Shown one piece after another: positions 32,400 through 43,904 of a DNA stretch of 64,000 nt. Both the position numbers and the translations under genes were made by a program. Within the stretch, counting starts at the first letter, position 1; each line of letters begins with the position of its first letter. The DNA lies in NCBI GenBank assembly GCA_012934845.2, contig WNNJ02003471.1, positions 124,001-188,000 on the forward strand. Reading direction: 5' to 3'. Source of the DNA: Pomphorhynchus laevis (lineage: Eukaryota > Acanthocephala > Palaeacanthocephala > Echinorhynchida > Pomphorhynchidae). Under the pieces are notes generated by a model. It did not search any database and was not told the origin of the DNA. It was given only the letters and a program-made list of their open reading frames with translations.

Positions 32400-34620
32400 T
32401 ATAAATAGAATAATGCTATAAATAACAAATGTAAACTTTATACATTGAATATTGGTTTTAAACATTTATACAAATTCTTTAAACTATATAATGAAAAAAG
32501 TTATTGTATTTCTTACAAATCAATAGATAACCTAAAGTTTGTAAATTCATTGAAGCCAGTCACTAAGGCTCCATTAAACATTACAAATTGGACTGATAAA
32601 TCATTAACTATTGAACAACGTAATATAATTGAATTAGGTCCTTACTTTACTCCACCATGTCGTTTACGTGCACACAAATTATCTTCAAAGTTAGACAAGA
32701 CTTTTATTTTCTCAGAAAACATTATTTATAATTTAGACAATTTCCTTAATTTAAACTTTAAATTAATGAGTAAAGATGCTGATGTTCCCAATGTTTTGAA
32801 CAAAACCATCATTAGTGTTAAAAAAGGATTTGATGAAGAGGGTTTGGTCGTATCCAAGGCTGATAAACAGAACAAGTTTGTTGTTTTGTATAAAGAAGAA
32901 TATACGCAAATGGGTCTTTCATTACTAAATTGCCACAAATTTTTTCGAAGTGAGTTTAATAGATTCCTACGGCAGTTGTTTTCTAAATAAAAAATTTCTG
33001 ATAAGTTTCTTAAATCTTATCTTTCAAAAACGCTAAACCAGGATTTTTATACTTATTCCTAAAACCTTACAAAGTTTAACACAGTGCAAGACCAATTGTT
33101 GCTTCATATTCTACTTTTTCTTGTAAAATTTCAAAGTTTATTGCTACCACTTTACGATTTTATATATCTGATAGTCATTTCTCATACATTAAAGATGGAC
33201 ATCAATCTTTTCGTTTAATCCGTTGACATAACTCTCTCGAACATTCATTGTTTACAGCTGACATCACCTCCCTCTACACTAACGTTCCGCTCTCTGATGC
33301 TATAAACATTGCAGCTGATATATTAGCTCTTAACCCACCTTGTGATATTCTTCTTAATCATGAAGATTGACATACTCTCCTCACAATGTGTACCAGTCGT
33401 TGTAATTTTGTTTTTGAATCTGTAATGTGGGATCAGATCGATGGATTGGCAATGGGCAACCCTCGTGCTCCTGTATTGTCCGAGTTATACATGAATAATT
33501 GGGAAAATTATTTTGTCAATAGTATTTATGGAGTTGTCAAGTGGTTTCGTTATGTTGACGACGTATTTTTGCTTGCTCAGAATTGCGTTACACAGGATTT
33601 CCTTACCCACACGCTAAATTCTAAGGATTCTCGAATTCAATGGTGCGTTTCTTCTGAATCTAATGTGACCTTTTCTCGATGTTTTGGTTAAGCGGGTTAA
33701 TTCTATACTTCAAACATGTGCTTATCAAAAATTTGGTACAGAGCCAGATATTGTTTCTTGGACTTCAAACGTTCCAACTAATTGGCTGATTTCCGCTGCT
33801 ACATCACATTACCTACGTTGCAGGCTTATCTATTCTAACTATCACCATTTTGTTAGTAACAAGTGGAATTTAGTATTTTAAAAGTTTATTAATAATAACA
33901 TAAAAAATAGTTGTATTAACAAAGTGCACATTTTTAACAGAAAATTACATCAACTTCACAACATTTTTAAGCGTAATCCAGATTTTATCAAAATGCCATT
34001 GTTTATAAAATACCTTGTAAAGAATGTGATCAGGTATATGTTGGTCAAACGGGTCAAGGTTTGGTTAAGCGTATTAAACAACATAATTATAATGTACGTA
34101 AAGGGACCAATTCTAGTGCTGTTGCTCAGCATTTTGTGAGTTTGAACCATTTCGTTGATTTTGAAAATGTATCTATTTTATCATTTGAAAGTAACTTGTT
34201 ATCTCGCATTATTCAAGAAGCGTACTTTATTAAAAAACTTTAATTTTTTCAATTCGTTTGTTTTTTCTAATTGTATTATTATTTTGTTTTGGTTTAGATT
34301 AAATTATAATTTATTACTCTACTTTTACATTATTTTTATTATTAAATTCGTATTTTTTTGTCAATTATTTTATGATTTTAATTTTATTCTGTTTTTTCTT
34401 TCTTTTGATGTTTTTTAAATGTGTGTAAAATTTTAGTGTATGATTGTTTTGTTTCTCGGTATTTTCTTTTTCTTTTAAGTAGAAATGCGGGGCACATAAA
34501 TGATTGAATTTTTATAAATGTTGGAAACACGGGGAAAAATTGTGAAACATTTTTTTGTAATCCTGATGATGATAGCAGGAGCTATCGAAATATAGTATTT
34601 TTATCAAATAAAGGATATTT
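32400..34620 (+). mobile_element. Penelope-like element PLE-1
   Basis: Nearly the whole protein is legible across several frames. The N-terminal part (32,445-32,990) includes EEGLVVSKADKQNKFVVLY. The RT fingers follow near 33,250 (TADITSLYTNVPLSDAI). The RT palm is at 33,386-33,691, with DGLAMGNPRAPVLSELYM and the catalytic WFRYVDDVFLLAQ. The GIY-YIG nuclease runs from about 33,990 to 34,243 (IPCKECDQVYVGQTGQG, KRIKQH, IIQEAYF). The order N-RT-GIY-YIG defines PLEs. Frameshifts at about 33,000, 33,680 and 33,900 and a stop at 33,368 make it inactive. A hammerhead-like hairpin lies at 34,563. Confidence 0.88.
34563..34590 (+). ncRNA. Hammerhead-like motif at the PLE-1 3' end
   Basis: CTGATGA, T, stem GATAGC/GCTATC around AGGA, then GAAA. 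This is the cleanest copy in the window and lies about 320 bases after the GIY-YIG stop. Known PLEs carry hammerhead ribozymes in their terminal regions. The single base between core and stem should be tested. Confidence 0.5.
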
Positions 34621-34659
34621 TATTCTTCGTTCCTATAATAACTATACAAAAATAATATA

Positions 34660-35064
34660 GTAGTCGATGAAATTATCAAACCGTTAAACGGGATCTGTAA
34701 ACTGGTGACGAAGGAACCTATATCCAGCCAGTTCCGCATTCTATAAATTTTGACAGATCGACTACTACGAAAGATAGAGGCCAGAGCTGACATTTGTTGC
34801 AATGGGCTATATGGGAATATCTGGGGGCGGTCCTATATGGACGTGTGTGTCTTCAACAATTTAGCACCTTCATATTCTTTAGAGCGCATGACTGATCCAT
34901 TTAAATACATGAAACTCGAAAAAAACGCAAAGTACGCAGAAAGAATTACAAGAATTGAGCAAGCGGCATTCCACCAGATGATTTTCTTGACAGTTAGAGG
35001 AATAGGTCCTGTAGCGAACAGTGTGATTAAGCGGATTGCCACTAGACAGGCAGAAAAGACGTAG
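34660..35064 (+). pseudogene. C-terminal module of an RT-bearing element, relic 1
   Basis: A plus-strand reading gives EIIKPLNG near 34,670, then after a stop a frame (34,750-35,064) with EARADICCNGLYG, YMDVCVFNNLAPSY, then EQAAFHQMIFLTVRGIGPVA and IKRIATRQAEK. This D...(V)FN...GG/GIGP pattern is the module that follows RT domains in many uncharacterised animal element proteins. It recalls a PD-(D/E)XK fold. The frame has no RT in reach and is presumed dead. Confidence 0.55.
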
Positions 35065-35369
35065 ATAGCTATGATGACTGTATAAGAAGAATAAGAACAA
35101 ACATTTCGATATCTATTGCAAAATCAGTGTCTATGACGCTAAGTAGGAGAAATTACAAAAGTATCAATCACAACTGAGTAATAAGGATCATAACGAAGAT
35201 ATAGGGACAAAGATATTATATTGTGACATTTATAAGACCCATTTGAGGGTGACTATTAATTTGTTAATAATATTTTGAATTGAAAAAATAAAATTAAAAA
35301 AATACAAAAATTAAGATTAATTTACATCTTGAATATTAAAAATAATGATAAAAATAAAGATAAATAAAG

Positions 35370-36450
35370 ATAAATAATTAAAAGTTGCAAAAAAATATAT
35401 TGTAATAACAGTATATATTAAATATTATTTTTGACATTATATTTATAAAAATAAATATATTTATAATATTTATATATTTTATATAGTGTTTAATATTAAA
35501 AAAATAATTTTAGATATTAGATAATTATAACGGGATTTTATAATTTAAAATAAAAAATATTATTATTGATATTATATTTATAAAAATAAATATATTTATA
35601 TATTTTATATGTAAAAATATATTTATTAAAAATAAACATTATTTAAAAATGTGAAGATGAATGCAAGAACATTCGAAAATATTTAAAAAATGAACTCTCT
35701 GCAGTCTGATATTTCTATTAATTCTGGTATATAGACATTTAGAGAACAAATAACGATATGAATTCGTAATTCATTACCAGATATTCTAACCATCAGATTG
35801 CATAATAATCTGCTGATTATTATTTTACGTAAATCCCTGTGACGTACAACTTAATTGACTTACTCAATTAAGCAGATCAGCTAACTGAGTATTCGTTTTT
35901 ATACTTAATAAATAATATATAAATTAAAAAGAATGATAAAAAAATATACAATTTTTAATATTAGATAATTGTATAAGATTTTACAATTTAAAATTAACTA
36001 AGTTTTCGTGAACAATACTGATAAACAAATTACAAGTAACTTTATTTAGTAATAAGCTGCATTATAAAAATGTTTTAAAATAAATTTTAATCAATAGTTC
36101 AAAATTTATAAATTAATCATTAAAACAGAAAAATTAAATTGAATATTATAGAGTACATTATAGCTTTAAGAGTAATGTTAATATTTGCATTATTTATTTA
36201 TATATTTTTAATATCACACAATACTTAAATTAAATTTATTTGAAAACAATATCAAATGCAGTAATTCGTTATTTGTTTAATGTGGAAAATACACTAAGGC
36301 ATTATTAAAATTTCATGGTAATTTATAATTACTTCACAACTTGTTTTCGTTTAAATTGTGATAGATTAAACACATGACACTTTTATTGGATGCATTCAGC
36401 ATCCAAACATTAGAAATTGCCATCTTTTAGAAAACATAAGTAAACTATTT
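35370..36450 (+). repeat. Direct repeat of about 1.05 kb, right copy
   Basis: Partner of 31,075-32,130. It has an extra AT-rich insertion at about 35,450-35,640 and lacks a piece near 36,000, where the flank reads acta-agttttcgtgaacaat. The part from 36,008 on is the better conserved. Confidence 0.78.
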
Positions 36451-36742
36451 AGATCAGTTATCTGAGTCAACGTATTTTGTACCATACATAAATTAAAAAA
36501 ATTGTAAATGTCATAATATTAAATTTTATTTAATTCAGATATTTTATAACTTTATATTTTTTACGAATACCCTAATAGATAGTATAACATAACAGATAAT
36601 CCCCTAGTAGAAAATAAAATTAAGATTAAAAGTAATCAGAAAGCATTGCTATAAATCGATCGTTCACTTATGATGAAATTATTGATTTTACATAGAGAAT
36701 GAAATAAATTTGAAAATTTACTGAAATTGTAAAATTTTGGTC

Positions 36743-36770
36743 CTGACGATGAGACAGTCAGCTATCAAAA
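36743..36770 (+). ncRNA. Degenerate hammerhead-like motif
   Basis: CTGACGA, T, then a broken stem ending GCTATC and AAAA. It resembles the PLE-1 motif after mutation. Confidence 0.25.
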
Positions 36771-36919
36771 ACCTGGTTTATTTTATATAAAATATTTCAC
36801 ACTTTCTTATCAAATTAATAAGGAATTGCTATGTTATAAGTTTACTGCACCTTATTTGATAAAGTTAAAATAAAAATTGAAATTTAAAATAAAAGTCAAT
36901 TTTTATGAATTGACTAATA

Positions 36920-37085
36920 AATAACAGACGTTGTATCATAATAAGGATTAAGGGTCATCAAGAGGAACTGCTATGTTATCAGGTTTCGGCCCATATTCTT
37001 CGACCCAACTTAGCAGGGGGCCAAACACGTGCTAATGACGTATTTCCTCTGATAAAATTAGATTATCTAGTATCTTATTCATGAA
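36920..37085 (-). repeat. Dispersed repeat family S, copy 5 (inverted)
   Basis: Close to copy 4: gtcatcaagaggaactgctat, ggtttcggccc, cttagcagggggcc, atgacgtatttcctctgat. As at 16,470, it is directly followed by YIDD-family RT sequence. Confidence 0.6.
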
Positions 37086-37850
37086 TGCTCATACAAAAAT
37101 ATGTTATTTTTGTAAATTTAAATATGTCATCTTTACGATATAAATTAAAAGTAGTTTTTATTGATGTTAATTTAATGTTCATATCTAGATATATACCTTT
37201 ATCACGCGTATTGGTTTTATTAAGAATAAAACTACATGGATAATGTTGTTCGCTTATTCAATAAAAATTATATATTTCATATATTTTACATATATTTCAT
37301 ATATTTATATAGTTTAGATTTTTTACACAGTTATGAACAAATTCATATCCTCTAAAGCTTAAAAATAAGTCAGCTATAATTGGGCTAATATTACCTCCCA
37401 TTGGAACACCTTTTATTTGTCTAAATATAGATGTTCCTACCTTTAAATATTTTTGATTTATTAAAATATTTAAGGATTATTGATATATGCCTTTACCATC
37501 AATTTAATTACATATTATGGCAAATATTATTAAATTATTTAAATGATTTTGAAGCAATTCTTAAAATTATAGCAATTCTTAAAATTTCAATATTAAATGT
37601 ATTATATTTAATATAACATGAATGCTCATGAATACTTTTTATATGAATGCTCATGTAAAAATATTTTTCTTGTTAATTAAAATATGTTATCTTTATATAA
37701 ATTAAAAGTAGTTTTAATTAATGTTAATTTAATGCTCATATCAAGATATATACCTTCTTTATCATCAATATTGGTTTTGTTAGGAATAAGGCTTTCTGGA
37801 TAAATTTGTTCTGTAATTGAATAAAAATTATTAGTCTTAATACACAGATA
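37080..37850 (-). pseudogene. YIDD-type element RT fragments
   Basis: Minus-strand reading near 37,330-37,450 gives GVPMGGNISPIIADLFLSF, an RT motif with the GxPMG...SP signature. The block with YLDMNIKLT and KDDIFKF occurs at about 37,110-37,250 and again at 37,630-37,800. It is the same family as 16,680-17,570, here in the opposite orientation, and is similarly duplicated and dead. Confidence 0.6.
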
Positions 37851-37859
37851 TTATTTATA

Positions 37860-38480
37860 AAGAGCTAAACTCTATCTAGCGTCATTTCTTACTATCAATT
37901 AAAAATTTTCACTTCAGAGTTTAAATTTATTTTAAACTTTCATCACTTGGAAAATATTGAAAACATTAGATAAACTGCGAAGTACTTAATTCTCTACACT
38001 TCATTTTCCATCATAAAAATATCGCGATACAACTTTGAATTTGGTTGTGACATTGTATATAACCCACAAGGTTGAGTCTCCTAGGTCACCTACTTTTCTC
38101 TCTTCTGCTTGACGATATCTCTTCGTTTATCAAAACTTGCTCCTTTAACGTCATGCAATACTTACATCATTACATTAACTTTGCAAAATATACAAAATAT
38201 AATAATATTATATTTTAAGAATATTATATTTTATATTTAATATCATATTTTTAAGAAGGATAATTATTTGATCACATGTAAAATATTGAACAAACTGCAA
38301 ACCACTTCATTTACATTTTAATCATAAACATCTTGCAATACAACTTTGAATTTGGTTGTGGCATTTGGTACATTAACTTTGCAAAATATATGAAAATATA
38401 ATTATCAATATAATTATTATAATTATTTGAAAGTACAAACCACATAAACTGAGTATTTTTCAGGTGCTACTATTAGCTCA
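37860..38480. other. Spacer with a duplicated segment
   Basis: A block with atacaactttgaatttggttgtg occurs at about 37,945-38,065 and again at 38,265-38,375, which indicates a tandem duplication. No gene is visible. Confidence 0.5.
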
Positions 38481-38489
38481 AACGCAATT

Positions 38490-41400
38490 TCAGTCAACAA
38501 ATCGATGATCAAGTTGCCAACAGTGATAGAGACGGATAGCTTAATCGATTCTTCTACAACTATGCACCTTAGCAGCTTTCAGCCGAGCACCAATTTTCCT
38601 TTGCACCCAACTAATCTTAGTACGTATGCTACGAGAGAACTAGATACGGCTAATTTCGTTACCCTTGATATAAAATGCTCAAGGCCTGGTTGCACTCTGA
38701 AAACCTATGTGAATGCTACTAGTAGCGTCGATAGAGATTTCTTACTGCGGGAGTTCCACTGTGGATAGTTCAGCAAAACGCTTATCATCAATAGAAGTTG
38801 TTGAGCGATCACGAATCGAAATCGCTGAAAATAATTTCATCTGATGGTGGATAATCCAGTGTAACTAGATTGCGTACTTTTGCAGGTGCGGTTCGACAGG
38901 AGGTTGTAAGATCTGTTTTCACGGCCAATCATTTAAACAAAGATCTGACCCCGCTTAAATTCTTGCAAGTGTGATAAACAAGCAAACCGTTCATGTAACG
39001 TAATCATTAGAGGGTTACCTGTTTCATCAAATAGGCAAGACCTTGTCAAGAACATTTTTTCTTTGATCGGGAAAAATCTATCAACATGTCGGTATCTTCG
39101 ACTCAAACGATTTTCAGCTGAACGAACTGATATTCATCCATGGTTGGTAGTTTCAACTGACAAATCGATATCACGTCGAGCACTTTCCTATTGTAGTAAG
39201 CTACGATATTCACCTAGCATTTTCCAGAGTCTATATCATTCCTGATCTGTCACCAGTAGAACATAATGCCTACAAAACTCACCGTGCCAAACTTAACGAG
39301 AAACAAAACACTGAATGTTCCTCTACTTTCATTATACGTAATAATAGGGCTATAAGATCTAGTAAACTGAAAAAACCTAGACAATAACAACACTGCGAGT
39401 TTATCCAGCTTCCACATTTGATTATTGATGCCTTCAAATTCAGCATATATTCCAGTAAATCCTTCAGTAATTCTTCCAGTAATTCCTCCATTAAATCATC
39501 CAGTTAATCCTTTAACAAATCATCAAGTAAATCATCTAATAAATCTTCCAGTATATACTCCAGTCAATTCTCAAGTAAACACTCAAATAAATTATCTAGT
39601 TAATCATCCAGTTAATCCTTCATGAAACTCTATAGTAAATCCTTCAATAAATCCACAAGAAAATTCTAAAGTAAAGCCTTCAGCAAATCCTCCAGCAAAT
39701 CTTCCAATAAATCATCCTTTGTATCCTCTAATTGATTCGACTCAGGAGATTCCCAAATATTTCTGGAAATTAGCCGTCTTAAATATCCGCTCTCTTAGTA
39801 ATAAGGTTGATTCAGTATATAATCTTTTCGTTCATAAATCTTTGGATATTTTGTGTTTGACCGAATCTTGGCACGTTGATCAGAATGATTACTCTATTAA
39901 ACAACTCTGCTCTTTAAACCTCTCTGTGAGTGACAAGGCTCGGTAATTACTTTTCAGTTCAAATAGATTAATTAACCACGGCTTTCTTATAGCTTTATCT
40001 CACCATTATTCTTCTTTGCAATCGTTATCGTGGCCATTTGTTCCTCTTATTTTCGAACTAATTGGATTCCGTGTAAAAAACCGGCTCGTTGTTTCTCAAT
40101 ATTTACTTATTCTATCGATCTGGATAATGTCATCCGTCAGACACTTTTTTCTGTGAACTGTCAAACTTACTTTCTTTCATCTTACTCTTGTGTTTACCTT
40201 GAGTTGTACTAGATGACATAAATGTTCGCTACCACCGTCCTTGTAATTTCAATACCCTAAAGACTATTTCTACATTTAATGATCATGGTTCTCGAATCAT
40301 GTCCCTTCATTATTCTTCTGCTACCCATATTCTTGACGGTACCCTTGATTCGTTTGCCCTACCTTTGCGTCTTGCATTGTCTTCTTCCTTGTACAAATTT
40401 GATCTAACAGGTTTCCGCTAATGACACTCGGACTAAATGGATAAATCTAAATTCTATACTTTCTCGTTACTCTGCCATCTTCACTCTTGATCCTTCTCAA
40501 TTCTCCGATTACCTAATTTAAAAAACAATTCCTGTTATCGATTCGATCATCGTCTTTCCATAAACTTCTCGTATCCCGTCTATTCGTATCCCTTAGCTCT
40601 TTTACCTACTTGTGGTATCTGAAGATGAAGTATATTGGATTCTTATTTCTTCAACCTATAATTTATCTCTTGCCAATTCCATCCCTACTCGAATTCTCAA
40701 ATTGTTGTCCACATATTTCACACCTTTCTTTAACAGCCTCTTCAACTCGTAAATCCGGAATGGAATATTTCCTGATATTTAGATTGCGGCCAGTGTTCGT
40801 CCCCTACTTAAAAAGACCACTTTTGACCTAACTCTTCCTTCACGTAATCGCCCAAAAAATACTTTACTAACCTTATCTAAAATTCTTGAACACATTTTCT
40901 TAGATCAGATCAGCAGGTATATCAATTCATCGCAACTCTACCCTCTTTTCAATCTTATTTCCGCTCCAATCATTCCACAGAACATGTCGTAAAAAATTTT
41001 CTGATATGCTCTCTACTCGTGACAAAGGACTTTGTAGTGTGATAATATCGCTCGATCTTCCATTGGCATTCGACATTGTCGATCACAAAATCCTTATTTT
41101 TCGTTTTCGCTATCACTATGGTTTCTCTTCGTCCACCTTGGCTTGGTTCTCTTCGTATCTCTCCGATCGATTATTTTCCGTCAATTCTAATTCAATGTGT
41201 TCTCCCTTATCTTATCTATTTTGTGGTGTACCTCAAGGTTCAGTATTTTTCAGTATTCTCCGTTATATTTTCCCTCTTGTGTGCATCTCCAGGTTCGAGT
41301 ATATGGCCCTATTCTTTTTACGCTTATTTTTGGATATTTATATTTTATAACTAATAAATTCTGCTTCAGAGTAATGCAGTACGCTGATGAAATACTTCTT

Positions 41401-42190
41401 TATTCTCACACCTCTCTTTATTCCATCGGCTAACTTTTCATATCTTCGTGGATTTGTCTTCGCGCTATATCAGAACATCTAATTGTTTTGCGCATGTCAC
41501 TCAATTTTACAAAATCGAAATGAATTTTACCCTTCTCCATTTCTGTATCTCATCATTCTCTATATCTTCAGACTACAATAATTCCTGCTGTTGATAAACT
41601 AGTATTTTTAAGTTTTCACTTAGATAATCATTTGCATCTCAATCCCTTCAGTCGTGCTAAAACTAGATCTTCAAATATTCTTCTCCGTAATATTCGTCTC
41701 GTTAGAAATTCTCTATTTTAGTTCATGTAAATCTCTTATTTCCTCCCTTCTTTTCCCACGTATTGATTACTGTCTTGGCCTTCTTGTCTTCTCTTCAATG
41801 TCACCCCTAAATACTCTTCAGCGTCTCATCAACACTGCTTCGTAAATACGATCATATCTTCTCATATTTATCAAAACTTGGATGATTAAGTATTAAACAT
41901 CGCATTTGCGTTCATCCCCTTTGTCTAACTTATCGGCTTCTTCATTGTAATTCTTTGTCTTATCTTTGTCTGCAAAATCTAAGTGAATTTCACTCTCTTT
42001 CTACTCACCTACGTTCCTATGTTTCTCCTCCGCTACACGTACCTCTTTACTTAACCGACTTCGGACGTTGCTCTCAACACTTCAAACGCTGCTCCTCTAC
42101 TTTGGAATTCCCTACCTGATCACATGCGATCTGCATCCTCAACCGTGTTCAATGCTTCTAAACTACGTTCAATGCTCAACTACGGTAACT
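38490..42190 (+). mobile_element. Decayed CR1/L2-like LINE
   Basis: ORF1 remnants lie at 38,505-38,768 and 39,063-39,390 (SPVEHNAYKTHRAKLNEKQN, then FIIRNNRAIRS). A low-complexity stretch encoding Asn-Pro-Val-Asn repeats follows (39,428-39,735). An AP-type endonuclease start comes next (LAVLNIRSLSNKVDSVYNLF, CLTESWH at about 39,767-39,890). The RT (about 40,860-41,430) has SLDLPLAFDIVDHKIL, GVPQGSVF and the catalytic-box relic QYADEILLYS, where the second Asp is Glu. A C-terminal block with a WNSLP-type motif lies near 42,100. Many stops and frameshifts make it a fossil. Confidence 0.75.
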
Positions 42191-42289
42191 ACAATCAATG
42201 CTACCAAACGAGTAACTTTTTTCAATCTGTTTCGCTTTCGTGGGCTTGTAAGCACACAGTCTGTATGCATTCGCCACATTAATACTTCA

Positions 42290-42325
42290 TTTTTCAACTG
42301 CCATCATCAGGAAAAGAAAATTGTT
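42290..42325 (-). ncRNA. Hammerhead-like motif, minus strand
   Basis: On the minus strand: CCTGATGATGGCAGTTGAAAA, matching the CTGATGA...GGCAGTTGCC motif found at 48,660 in the PLE array. The stem's second half is eroded. Confidence 0.25.
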
Positions 42326-42369
42326 ACATATTGTAAATTGCTTTGGTAATAATAATTGCAAGATAACTT

Positions 42370-43250
42370 ATTAAAGCATAAAACTTTATCTAGTAGAGAG
42401 TCAATTGTTTATAAAATACCTTGCTCTGATTGTGACTGTCTACATTGACCAGACTGGGCAATGTTTATTTAAAAGAATCAAACAGCACGTCTATGATCTA
42501 CAAAAATGTACTGTTTCCAGTGCCATTTCTCAACATTGTACATTACTTAATAATACAGTTGATTTTCAGAACGCTACTGTGTTGTCTTACGAAAACAATT
42601 ATTTAGCATGTATAATAGAAAAGGCGTTTTTTATGACTCGTGGATCTAACCTAATGGCTAATAATAAACAGGACAATAATCTTAAGTTAATTTATGCATT
42701 TTTTGACTATGCATAGTAATATCCGAGATGTTATTTGTTTGTGTTTAAGTCTGTTTACATTCACGATTTTGTGTTTTAATCTTACATTCAATCTTACATT
42801 AAATCTTACATTAAATCTTACATTCAAGATTTAATGATTTGTTTTGCTTTATTATGTGATGTTTTACTGTTTGATCGCTTTATTTTGTTGTGAATATTTT
42901 CTTTTATCAATTTTATCGTGATGCACAACATATAAATACATGTTTATGTTATTTAGTGTTGGATCGGTTGGGGGCTCAGATCCCCCTGGATTTGAGGCCG
43001 TAAGTGCAGGGAAGACAAAGAAGAAGATGCAAAGAAGATATTGTCTAAACTCGGATTGTGTCTTATACTATTTTATTTAATTTTTGATGTTTTTCTGTGT
43101 TAGTTAATAAAGTCTTTATTTATTTATTATGTTATTTTAATGTACACAACTGTAAAAAAAATTGATGACGGCAGTTGCCATTGAAATATTGGATTAGGCT
43201 TTTATTTTCATTTGTTCCTATAAATTAACATTTACTAAATTCGATAAAAT
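42370..43250 (+). mobile_element. PLE-2 GIY-YIG end and 3' tail, split by a LINE
   Basis: The GIY-YIG region reads IVYKIPCSDCD near 42,410, then after a frameshift VYIDQTGQCLFKRIKQHVYD and AFFMTRG to the stop at 42,716. The 3' tail contains gatcgctttattttgttgtg and, at 43,162, a TTGATGA...GAAATATTGG hairpin. A 172-bp LINE-1a 3' fragment (42,955-43,126) splits the tail. No RT lies upstream on this strand, so it is a truncated copy. Confidence 0.75.
42955..43126 (+). mobile_element. Dead-on-arrival LINE-1a 3' fragment with target duplication
   Basis: Only the last bases of LINE-1a are present: GGATCGGTTGGGGGCTCAG, GAGGCCGTAA, a 3' UTR and AATAAAGTCTTTATTTATTTA. The flanking TTATGTTATTT at 42,944-42,954 and 43,127-43,137 is an 11-bp target-site duplication, and the PLE tail resumes directly after it. 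This fixes the element's 3' terminus. Confidence 0.9.
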
Positions 43251-43464
43251 GGATGACTTAAATATCTTCAATTATTTCAAAGTTTACAGTGAAATTGTTT
43301 ATATTTTAAAGAAAATTTTGAACATTAATAATGAAGAATACCTTTAACATTTAAACTTATTTTACATTTTTGAATGATTGGTTAATGTTAATGTTTTGCA
43401 TTACTATATGATGTTTTTACTGTTTGATCGCTTTATTTTGTTGTGTATTTTTTCTTTTATCAAT

Positions 43465-43760
43465 TTAGACAGTTGTGATGTCGTAATGATATTCTAACAT
43501 ATCTAAACCACATTACAACCATCTCTATCTGGCATACAATCATTTTCAAATATTCTAATGCATAGTTATGCCGAAACCCGTGTAAGAGAATTTCCCATAT
43601 CAAGGCCATCGATTTGGTCTCACATTTCGTCGTTAAAGACAAAATTGCACCTACTTGTGCATATCAGTATCAGCTGCATCCAGTTTTCCTTACAACGTAG
43701 TAAACCATCATCTTAGCTGTATATCCCAGTAAATCAGCACTATGCTAATAGCCTTCACAA
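43465..43760 (-). pseudogene. PLE RT palm fragment
   Basis: Minus-strand reading gives CTSRCNFVF, DQIDGLDMGN and, near the end, a degraded RYV box. This matches the PLE-1 palm (DQIDGLAMGNP). It lies between the PLE-2 tail and the LINE-1a copy C, in inverse orientation to PLE-2. Confidence 0.6.
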
Positions 43761-43904
43761 GTATAACATTTTTATGGTTAATTTTATTATCATAATAATA
43801 AGATTTTGTTAAAAACAAAAATAAGGGTTAATGGAAGACATTACATAACCAATTCAAATCATCTTCATCTTCACCATGTACCATGTAGTCTTCATGGCAC
43901 ACCT

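Noticed and set aside
31075-36450. A true LTR retrotransposon
   Set aside because: The 1-kb direct repeats enclose a PLE, not gag-pol. No primer-binding site, polypurine tract or TG...CA ends were seen.
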